In this document: positions 8,101 through 14,638 of the stretch, piece by piece | Layout: every line of letters begins with the position of its first letter | Position numbering within the stretch: position 1 is the stretch's first letter | NCBI GenBank assembly: GCA_015501055.1 | Contig: JADNYV010000836.1 | Location: 1 to 14,638, forward strand | Source of the DNA: Mucidula mucida | Taxonomy: Eukaryota > Basidiomycota > Agaricomycetes > Agaricales > Physalacriaceae | Reading direction: 5' to 3' | DNA: 14,638 nt | Notes under the pieces: model-generated | Databases searched by the model: none | Told to the model about the DNA's origin: nothing | Seen by the model: the letters and a program-made list of their open reading frames with translations, nothing else | Program-made: the position numbers and the translations under genes

Positions 8101-9100
8101 TTTTTATATCACAAATTCAATTTTCTTTACATACAGTAGCTACACCGGAGGACGAATTACTTAACAAAATCAAACAAAGAAAAGGAAACAAGGACAGATA
8201 CTACAAAAAGCATTAGAAAACAAAGAAAAAGGATGGGAAGAGAAGGAAAATGGACTTATTATGTGGAAGATTGTATTTACATACCGAAGGACAAGGAATT
8301 GCGGGGAAGAGTCATTGGAATGCACTATGATGCACAGCTTGCAGGGCATCCCGGACAATACAAGACCCTCAGTTGATCACATGCACCTATTGGTGGCCCA
8401 GGAATCAGCCGAGACGTCCGCGAATACGTAGAAGGGTGTCAAAAATGTCAGACCACAAAGTCACATCGCACAAAGCCGGCCGCACCCCTTCATCCCATTG
8501 ATGTACCAAACAAGCCATAGGAAGGTAGTAGGGACGGACATGATTGGAGAGCTGCCGGAATCGGAGGATACAACGCATCAGCACGTTTGTGGACCATTTC
8601 ACAAAGCGATTACGCATCATACCGACACACACCACTCTGACGTCAGAAGGCATGGCCCGCATTTACCGATCGATTTTCCCCATACATGGGATGCCACGAC
8701 AGATGATACATGATCGGTCCACAATACCACTCGCGTTTCATGAAGGAGTTGTACCGGTTGTTGGGCATACAGGAAACTTTACAACGGCGTATCATCCACA
8801 GGCAAATGGGCAGACGGAACGGCTGAACCAAGAGATAGAACATTTCTTACGGTTATTTGTCAACTACCATCAGAACGACTGGCACGAATGGCTACCCTCT
8901 GCCGAATTTTTTACAACGATCGGTACACTCGGCAACCAAAGTCACTCCGTTCTTCGCAGACATGGGCAGACACCCCTACAAAGGCACCGCTCCGAAAACG
9001 GCATTGAGAATGAGACTGCGCAGGATTTGCCGACGGCATGAGGAAGACATGGGATGAAGTGGGGTCAGCATTGAAGATGGCAAAAGGACATGAAACGGTT
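8101..9100 (+). pseudogene. pol of element C: integrase (fragmented)
   Basis: The zinc-binding part reads MHYDAQLAGHPGQ near 8319-8359 and EGCQKCQ near 8430, giving the H2C2 pattern. Core: GTDMIGELPE with the first catalytic Asp near 8537, MIHDR with the second near 8715, and GQTERLNQEIEHF with the catalytic Glu at 8817-8819. It continues through NDWHEWLPSAEF (the point where element A entered B's copy) to ATKVTPFFADMGRHPYKG. One-base losses break it repeatedly, including near 8215, 8265, 8570-8580, 8675, 8730 and 8910. Integrase joins the cDNA to host DNA. This copy cannot be translated whole. Confidence 0.8.
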
Positions 9101-9740
9101 TTATGACAGGAAGCGAACAGAGGCAGTAGAGTACAAGGAAGGCGACAAAGTATGGCTGGAAGGGACGAATCTCAGCACGGACTGACCAATGAAGAAGCTC
9201 GATGACAAACGCTTCGGGCCAGTTCAAAGTGATCAAGAAAAGTCGGGACGAGCTCTTACAAGCTCCAGATTCCTCACACGTGGAAAGCATCCATCCCGTG
9301 TTCAATGAGGCCCTGTTGACGCCTTACCACGAGCCCCAATTTCCGACACAACCCCGAGACACGCGCCACCACCTGTGCTGGAAGGAGCCGAACCGGAATG
9401 GGAGGTGAGAAAGTGGTTAATTCCCGAAAGTACCGCGGGGGTTTTCAATACAAGGTTCACTGGAAGGGTTATGGCACACACGAGCAGACATGGGAACCGG
9501 CATGCAATCTCAAAAATGCCGACGAAGCTATCAGCGATTTCCCCAACAATATCCGAACAAGCCGAAGCCACCCGCGCTTGCTCGCATTGAAGTCCCCATG
9601 TCGCAATTTCCATCACATCTTTCCGACCCATGCCACCGCCTGACACCGAACCCCTTGACGTCACGCTACCCTCTGCGCCCTCATGGAGCGACTCTGGCGC
9701 AGAATGGAACTTGCGCCTTAAGGAGGGGGTGATGTTATGA
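9101..9740 (+). pseudogene. pol of element C: integrase C-terminus with chromodomain
   Basis: Contains YDRKRTEAVEYKEGDKVWLE-like coding near 9100-9160 and a GPF-type module (RFGP then FKVIKKSRDE, 9205-9250). A chromodomain follows at about 9392-9545: EWEV, then in the next frame EKVVNSRKYRGGFQYKVHWK, GYGTHEQTWEP and NADEAISDF. The WKGY and TWEP aromatics match the methyl-lysine binding cage of HP1-type chromodomains. In chromoviruses this domain directs integration toward heterochromatin. The tail is Pro-rich. Two frames reach the LTR, one ending at TGA 9730-9732 and one (ending RLKEGVML) at TGA 9738-9740 just inside the LTR. The second looks like the original end, because pol overlapping the polypurine tract is usual. 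Confidence 0.75.
9720..9732 (+). promoter_or_regulatory. Polypurine tract of element C
   Basis: AAGGAGGGGGTGA lies directly against the 3' LTR (TGTTA). It is purine-only except for one T. Such a tract resists RNase H and primes plus-strand cDNA. It also encodes the last residues of pol. Confidence 0.8.
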
Positions 9741-10258
9741 ATCGCCATATTTTCACATTTTCACATCTTATCATATCTTATCGGGGCCTTGTCTTATCAA
9801 CCAACGGACTGTTTCATCATCTGTTTCGTCACCGATCATACTCCTTTTCATTACCGAAGCCGTACTCATGTCGGACACACGCCAACACATGGATGACATC
9901 ATACATGCCGATACCTCATGGACTCCCTATTGTATACACACCGCGACACTCGTAGCACACATGGTCGTTTCAGTATTATTACTTACATGCAGTTACCACT
10001 CGTATTTAATGGTTTCACGGACTAGTAGCATACAACACTGGGTCAAGGGCGTGGAGCATCCCTAGTGGAAACGCGTATGGACAAGGAGTCTCAAACACAG
10101 ACTTACTAGTATATAAGCAGTAGTGTAGTATCATTGTACTTTAGTTCCGATCTCGTTTATACACCTGGCCTAGCCTAGTCTTACGAACGCGAACGCTTTC
10201 TTCCTTAGTTCTTGCTGTGGTACCTGGTTGAGTCTCGTGGCTTAGTCAGTCGCTAACA
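9733..10258 (+). repeat. 3' LTR of element C (526 bp)
   Basis: TGTTA...TAACA ends, full-length match to 3822-4350. It keeps TATATAA (10110-10116) and the self-primer segment (10142-10153). At several variable sites it agrees with element D's LTR and not with its own 5' partner (accgaagcc, tctcaaac, cttccttag). That fits decay of the 5' LTR, or gene conversion. Confidence 0.95.
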
Positions 10259-11323
10259 TCTTCTTCTTCGTCGGCTCCTTCCATTCCTTCACTACGGCCA
10301 CTTTTGCCGGATCCATCTTCACTTCTCCTCCTCCAACAATCACCCCTAAAGTAGTCTACTTTGTGTGCTTTGAAACTACATTTCTCAGGCTTTAAATACA
10401 ACTTATTTACTCGTAGTATCTCTAGTACTTGTCGTACAATGTGCCTGTGTTCTTCCAACGTATTCGTAAAGATAAGTATATTGTCTAATAACCCCATCGG
10501 ACATCCATCTTTGTAAACCATGTCGCTCCCTTCAACTTGTCGATAAGCTCCTGGATCAACGGCAAGGGATATCGGTTTTTGATTGTCATGTTGTTCAACT
10601 TCCAATAATCCTGTACTGGCCGAAGGCTTCCGTCCTTCTTTTTGAACAAAGAAGAAGGGTGATGCCATAGGTGAAATTGATGGCCGTATACGTCCCGTCC
10701 GTATGTTTTCTTCCAGGAACTCATCTAACGCCTTCTGCTCGGATGGACTAAGGGGATAAACCTTGCAGTCAACCGGTTTGGAACCAGGCGTAAGTTCTAT
10801 CGCGTGATCCCAGGTCTTCGCTCGGTAACTTGTCAAAGTCCGCCTTGCTGAATACATCGGAAAATTCCTCGATGTAAGGTGCAGCAGCGGATGAAGGCCT
10901 GTTGTGATCTCAAGCTTTTTCTCCGCTTTTGCAATAGTTGTCCCAGTCCATCCAGAACAAACGCTCTCCTCTTCCACTTCTCTTCTACGTCTTCTCCTTC
11001 ATCTTCGGTGAGTTGTACTCGGGTAGATAGCCGCAGCGGTCTGGGCATCGATCAAGGTCAATGTGGATTCCGTCCAGTTGATTGTGGGGTTGTGATATCG
11101 TAGCCAATCTAGCCCCAAAAAGATACTTGTTTTGCCAAGATTGGTGATGGCCAACTTGATCTTTTTGGCGTGATCACCAATCTTCATCCGGACCTCCACA
11201 AAACCTTTGATTGCTCCTCCTCATTTAGGGTTCCATCCGCATTGTAGACAGGGAGCTTGACCGGTAACTCCTTGATTGGGAGTCCGTTCTTCCTCAACGA
11301 ATTCTTTATTGACGCAAGAACCC
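10259..11323 (-). pseudogene. pol of element B: protease remnant and reverse transcriptase with internal deletion
   Basis: Reading leftward from 11323, the sequence begins just after the codons for the protease motif DSGAT. It continues GSCVNKEFVEE, then VEVRMKIGDHAKKIKLAITN and LGKTSIFLGLDWL (11199-11000), a linker, and RT from about 10860: [49 protein letters not shown] and [14 protein letters not shown] to KMDVRWGY. There the sequence jumps to [10 protein letters not shown], so the roughly 172 bases that correspond to 7091-7262 of element C are absent. The jump removes several RT motifs, and the motif C acids read LLDN where C has YLDD. Frame changes occur near 10990, 10700 and 10560. It ends at EPTKKK where element C begins. 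This RT is dead on two counts. Confidence 0.85.
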
Positions 11324-11847
11324 TGTAGCGACTGACTATAGCCACGAGACTAAACCAGGTACCACAGAGAGACTCAAGGGGAGGAGTGTTTGCGTTCGTA
11401 GAACTAGGCTAGGCCAGGTGTTATAAACAAGATTGGAACTAAAGTACAATGATACTACACTACTGCTTATATACTAGTAAGCCTGTGTTTGGGACTCTTG
11501 TCCATACATGTTTCCGCTGGATAACTCCACGCCCTTGACCCAGTGTTATATGCTACTAGTCTGTGAAACATTAAAATCGAGTGGTAACTGCATATGAGTA
11601 ATAATACTGAAACAACATGTGTTGCTACGAGTGTCGATGGTGTGTATACAATAGGGAGTCCATGAGGTATTGGCATGTATATGTCATCCATGTGTTGGGC
11701 GTGTGTCTGACATGAGTAGGGCTTCAGTAATGAAAAGGAGTATGATTGGTGACGAAACAGATGATGAAACAGTCTGTTGGTTGATAAGACAGGCCCCCGA
11801 TAAGATATGATAAGATTGAAAATGTGAAAATATGGCGATTCATAACA
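11324..11847 (-). repeat. 5' LTR of element B (524 bp, minus orientation)
   Basis: Reverse complement of the C/D LTR: read on the minus strand it starts TGTTATGAATCGCC at 11847 and ends GTCGCTACA at 11324, where one A of the usual TAACA end is lost. It retains TATATAA (11473-11467). The self-primer segment (11441-11430) has one change, CG to CA. It is the most diverged of the four copies, with many CG to TG or CA changes (acgcgt became acatgt). No primer binding site follows; the next bases are from the protease gene. Confidence 0.9.
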
Positions 11848-12275
11848 GTTCCCTTCGGATTCCTCCCTTCATGATTATTCAAGTTGACAGTTTAGACCTT
11901 CTCTGGTGGCATCTCACCACAGGCTCCTTTTCCTGAGGTTTCTATTGAATGTCCTCATTGACCGTCTCGACTTCTACAGGACTACCTACATATGGGTAAA
12001 GCTATTCAAGGCGGGCAATTGGGGCCGCTCTTTGATTGGTTGCGGATGCTGTATGCTCGTATGTGTTATGTTGTGCAGCATGAGGGTGCTGTATTGGAGG
12101 CATTCAAGTCCTTGATAGGTGTCTTGACAGGGACTCGGTGTCTCCAATTCTCTGAAACTTGTATGTTGCAGACGTTGATGGGGCAATTCCTGTTCATGCC
12201 TGATGCTTGATTTTTTTGTGACACAACAATCTGCCATATTGAACATGCGGATGATGTGGCTATGTTCTCAACCGG
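11848..12275 (+). pseudogene. LINE-type reverse transcriptase remnant, first part
   Basis: Short frames join into a non-LTR retrotransposon RT: FYRTTYIWVKLFKAG near 11970-12012, then in the next frame GPLFDWLRMLYARMCYVVQH, EAFKSLIGVLTG, then DSVSPIL-stop-NLYVADVDGA (TGA where a Trp is expected), and finally CHIEHADDVAMFST near 12230-12272. The HADD box is RT motif C. The pattern WLRMLYARM...SLIGVLTGDS.SP.LWN...ADD is one I associate with LINE-like RTs of mushroom genomes. At least two frameshifts and several stops make it a fossil. The segment 11848-11960 is less certain. It may be upstream sequence of the same element (a frame with GISPQAPFPEVSIECPH). Its left end is cut by element B's LTR. 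Confidence 0.7.
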
Positions 12276-12745
12276 TATAGTAGTGCACCTTAGTGCGCTC
12301 GTCACAGAGTCGGATTGGGATCATCATCGGTGACAGTTCCTCGACTTGGGATTTTTACTCTCTGCCTTCACTTCATGCTTACCTACTTGGTTTTTACTCA
12401 TAGATTAGCCCACCAGTCTCCATTCCTCTGGCTTAGTCCAGACCTATATTACACCACTTATTTAATTTAGGATCACACCACTCTTTACCCTCTAGACCAT
12501 GGGCCTAGTTATGTAGGCTTAAGACCCATACCTACTTTACCTTCTTACCACCACATGTCTAAATCTCATTGTTTACACCTTGATTTTGCTTGAGCTCAGA
12601 GCACAGAGTGCACAAAGGAGCAGAGCATATCCATTCGAGGTGTACTCTACATTTTACATCTGATCACTCGACTTACGGCTTCGACCAGCTCCCATCACAA
12701 CTGACTATACCTCCATACATACATATTTGACACACAGACTGACAT
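12276..12745 (+). mobile_element. SINE-like or other short insertion inside the LINE remnant (about 470 bp)
   Basis: The LINE frame stops making sense after ...AMFSTG and resumes at 12746. The two edges carry imperfect direct repeats, ctatgttctcaaccgg (12260-12275) and ctatgtctacccgg (12746-12759), which I read as a decayed target-site duplication of about 15 bp, a size typical of LINE-mobilised insertions. The first 90 bases contain a weak tRNA-like pattern (agtgcgctcgtcacagagt, then gttcctcgactt resembling a Pol III B box). The remainder is AT-rich, with no coding frame and no recognisable tail. Insertion is likely; SINE identity is a guess, and strand is arbitrary. Confidence 0.45.
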
Positions 12746-13051
12746 CTATGTCTACCCGGATGGCGTGGACTTTAGGAGAAGATCACAGCCTTCTATTAGT
12801 GGTGCCGACACAACTTCATGACAATGAGTCTCTCTAAAGACGGAGTGGATGGTGTTTGGTGGGAGTCCGGGAAAGTCTGTCTCGCTAATGGCGAATGGCG
12901 TTCACCTGAAGTTGGTTGATGTCTACAAGTTTATTGGCGTTATGTTTTATGTCAAAAAAGGTAACACATTCCGGCACATTCAGGAATAAGGCGGCCAAAG
13001 CAAAGGCGGTTGCTGCTGGTGTCTGTATCACTGTCTAACCATATTGGACAC
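12746..13051 (+). pseudogene. LINE-type reverse transcriptase remnant, second part
   Basis: Coding resemblance resumes after the insertion: LQ(stop)EKITAFY, then WCRHNFMTMSLSK, then after a one-base shift TEWMVFGGSP, MANGVHLKLVDVYKFIGVMF, and further on FRNKAAKAKAVAAGVCITV. In LINE RTs the block K-T-x-x-M-V-F-G, a short variable stretch, and V-D-x-Y-K-F/Y-I/V-G-V follows the ADD motif, so this is the direct continuation of 11848-12275. It ends where the LTR of element D begins (13052). Two stops in place of CAG and AAG codons, plus frameshifts, make it non-functional. Confidence 0.7.
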
Positions 13052-13581
13052 TGTTATGAATCGCATATTTTCACATTTTCCAATCTTATCATATCTTATC
13101 GGGGGGCTTGTCTTATCACCAACGGACTGTTTCATCATCTGTTTCGTCACCGATCACACTCCTTTTCATTACCGAAGCCGTACTCATGTTGGACACACGT
13201 CCAACACATGGATGACATCATACATGTGATACCTCATGGACTCCCTATTGTATACACACACGCACCGACACTCGTAGCACACATAGATTTTCAGTATTAT
13301 TACTTACTATGCAGTTACCACTCGTATTTAATGGTTTCACGGACTAGTAGCATACCACACTGGGTCAAGGGCGTGGAGCATCCCTAGTGGAAACGCGTAT
13401 GGACAAGGAGTCTCAAACACAGACTTACTAGTATATAAGCAGTAGTGTAGTATCATTGTACTTTAGTTCCGATCTCGTTTATACACCTGGCCTAGCCTAG
13501 TCTTACGAACGCCGAACGTCTTCTTCCTTAGTTCTTGCTGTGGTACCTGGTTGAGTCTCGTGGCTTAGTCAGTCGCTAACA
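13052..13581 (+). repeat. 5' LTR of element D (530 bp)
   Basis: TGTTA...TAACA, aligned end to end with the LTRs of C. TATATAA at 13432-13438 and self-primer segment TAGTTCCGATCT at 13464-13475 are intact. Local differences include one- to few-base indels (for example around 13257-13264). Confidence 0.95.
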
Positions 13582-13583
13582 GA

Positions 13584-13595
13584 AGATCGGAACTA
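13584..13595 (+). promoter_or_regulatory. Self-priming primer binding site of element D
   Basis: AGATCGGAACTA, two bases after the LTR, pairs 12/12 with 13464-13475 in the LTR. Same arrangement as element C. Confidence 0.7.
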
Positions 13596-14178
13596 CCTTT
13601 CTACCACCTACCACACATCCCTGATCGTCGATCAGCACTTCGCTGTTTGATCATCACACATTCCCTATTCCCTTTCCCTGTTTACAGATCGACGGATTTC
13701 TAATTCCAGCGCACGTCCGCATACATGTGTATTGGTCCCAGTAGCGCCGGCTAACAGTTAGAGATAACTGCCTCGGGTGCTGGAAGTAGCCGCTCTCACG
13801 AGAACAACTTTTGGCAGTTGCACTTCAGTGGGCGCTGTTTACGGGTCAAACCCCGTTCCCAGGAAAACTTCGGCTTACCTCACACAGAGGGACGTCGGCT
13901 GGGCAATTGCGAACTTGTGACGAGCTCTTGGGCTCCGTAGACACGTAGTCAGTAGTCGGTAAAATAGTGTAGACAGTTACGAATACCTACCTACTTTACT
14001 TACATTACGATACACACCATCATTCCCAACCTACCAAGTCCTGGATTCTATCTCAGATCTAGGCGACTCCTCCCTATTCATCCAAACCTCTATTCCCTCA
14101 CCCGTTTCATCAAGATCCGCATCTCCCATATCCCCACTTTCACCCTTTCACTCTCCGATCCTATCACCTCGATTCATC
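13596..14178 (+). other. 5' leader of element D
   Basis: Counterpart of 4365-4946, highly similar throughout, ending in the same C/T-rich run before the gag ATG. No gene is visible apart from the short uORF at 13725-13754. Confidence 0.7.
13725..13754 (+). promoter_or_regulatory. Conserved 9-codon upstream ORF in the element D leader
   Basis: ATG...TAA encoding MCIGPSSAG, base-identical to 4494-4523 in element C, within leaders that otherwise differ by substitutions and indels. Confidence 0.5.
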
Positions 14179-14638
14179 ATGTCCAACGAAGCACCCAAAC
14201 CGCTCCTCACCACCCGCTCATCATGCCAAGTCGAAATCAAGGCCGATCCCTTGTCAACAAGCCTTATGACTATGACGGGGATAAGTCCAAGTACAAGAGC
14301 CTGGTGGCGATCGATGTTCACATATATCCGCGACAAGAAGAAAACCTCACATCTACTCTGAAGGATCGATGTTGTTCTTTCCTATATCCGAGGAGATCAC
14401 GTAGATGCATGGGTCCAGAACTACTCGGACCAGAACTTCGACGAGGAAGAAGAGGAATGGACAGTCTCTTGGCGGAGTTCAAAGAAGACCTGAAGGAAGC
14501 GATTTGTGGATTCCAACCTCGCGCGAGATGCGCAAGACCAGATTGAGCGGTTGCGCCAGGGGCAAGACACCGCTCAAGACTTCTTCCAGAAGTTCGAGGT
14601 CCTGCTCACTCAGGCAGGATACTCAAAGGATGACGCAT
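14179..14638 (+). pseudogene. gag of element D, 5' part (frameshifted, cut by window edge)
   Basis: The ATG at 14179 opens MSNEAPKPLLTTRSS, matching element C's gag start. The frame then shifts into one reading SLVNKPYDYDGDKSKYKSLV and AIDVHIYPR, shifts again near 14335 and 14360, and shows LAEFKEDLKEA and the capsid end RLRQGQDTAQDFFQKFEVLL at 14548 onward. The breaks fall at different bases from those in element C, so each copy decayed, or was mis-sequenced, independently. The zinc knuckle and pol would lie right of the window. Confidence 0.75.

Larger units (their letters stand above)
3822..10258 (+). mobile_element. Element C: full-length self-priming Ty3/gypsy chromovirus, 6437 bp, nested in B
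   Basis: Two direct LTRs (3822-4350 and 9733-10258) enclose a 5382 bp interior in the order primer binding site, leader, gag, protease, RT, RNase H, integrase, chromodomain, polypurine tract. Domain order and chromodomain place it in the chromovirus branch of Ty3/gypsy, and the self-priming signal fits Tf1/sushi-type members. No reading frame is intact, so it cannot act on its own as read. Its flanks are the two halves of B's pol, but the five bases on each side (gactg and tcttc) differ, so there is no target-site duplication. A few bases of B at the site are also missing. Confidence 0.9.
2397..11847 (-). mobile_element. Element B: Ty3/gypsy chromovirus-family copy, split by element C and cut by element A
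   Basis: Minus-strand parts are the 5' LTR (11847-11324), a protease remnant and RT (11323-10259), then element C, then RNase H and integrase (3821-2397). The two coding halves join to the same pol order as in element C, and their sequence is close to C's, so B and C are one family. Missing parts are the primer binding site, leader, gag and protease active site (all between LTR and 11323), about 170 bp of RT, and everything after the WLPS of integrase, which element A separated. B's outer flank at the right is 11848 onward (gttcc), so its 3' LTR should lie left of the window beyond A and be followed by the same five bases. Confidence 0.85.
13052..14638 (+). mobile_element. Element D: second plus-strand copy of the B/C family, 5' part
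   Basis: LTR (13052-13581), self-priming site, leader and 5' half of gag, cut by the right window edge. Nearly identical in layout to element C's first 1.6 kb, but inserted in the LINE remnant, not in B, so it is an independent insertion. The five bases before it are gacac, so a downstream 3' LTR should be followed by the same bases. Confidence 0.9.

Noticed and set aside
12290..12355. Possible tRNA gene at the left end of the short insertion
   Set aside because: Only fragments resemble A and B boxes; I cannot fold a proper cloverleaf or find an acceptor stem, so only a SINE-like head is suggested.
1..14638. CRISPR arrays, bacterial operons, ribosome binding sites
   Set aside because: The repeats are LTRs of about 525 bp, not short spaced repeats, and every coding region is of eukaryotic retroelement type.

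Overview
The window is a stack of nested, decaying retrotransposons. I see no intact host gene in it. The organism is most likely a filamentous fungus, probably an agaricomycete basidiomycete. The reasons are Ty3/gypsy chromovirus-type Pol proteins with a C-terminal chromodomain, a Gag with long Ser/Pro-rich and acidic stretches, and a LINE reverse transcriptase remnant of a kind I associate with mushroom genomes. This assignment is inference, not a database result.

Layout, left to right. (1) Element A, minus strand, 1-2396: a 311 bp 5' LTR (2086-2396), a tRNA-type primer binding site, a long ATG-free leader, and a frameshifted gag that runs off the left edge. It sits in the integrase gene of element B. 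(2) Element B, minus strand, 2397-11847: its RNase H/integrase half is at 2397-3821, its protease/RT half at 10259-11323 and its 5' LTR at 11324-11847. Its primer binding site, gag and protease active site are missing, and about 170 bp is deleted from RT. (3) Element C, plus strand, 3822-10258: a full-length but heavily frameshifted copy of the same family as B, inserted in B. It has two LTRs (529 and 526 bp), a leader, gag, protease, RT, RNase H, integrase, chromodomain and a polypurine tract. (4) 11848-13051, plus strand: a decayed LINE-type reverse transcriptase, itself interrupted at about 12276-12745 by a SINE-like insertion between imperfect direct repeats. (5) Element D, plus strand, 13052-14638: LTR, primer binding site, leader and 5' part of gag of another B/C-family copy, running off the right edge.

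Order of events inferred from nesting: LINE, then B and D into LINE sequence, then C and A into B. Elements B, C and D are one family. In C and D, a 12-base segment of the LTR placed where transcription should start (about 32 bases after a TATATAA box) is the exact reverse complement of a 12-base segment two bases after the LTR. This is the arrangement of self-primed Tf1/sushi-type retrotransposons. Their roughly 700-base leader carries a single upstream ATG, opening an identical 9-codon uORF in both copies.

All coding regions are broken. C carries many single-base deletions although it is nested in B, whose RNase H/integrase frame is almost clean. CpG-to-TpG/CpA changes mark the oldest LTR and the one nonsense codon in B's integrase half.
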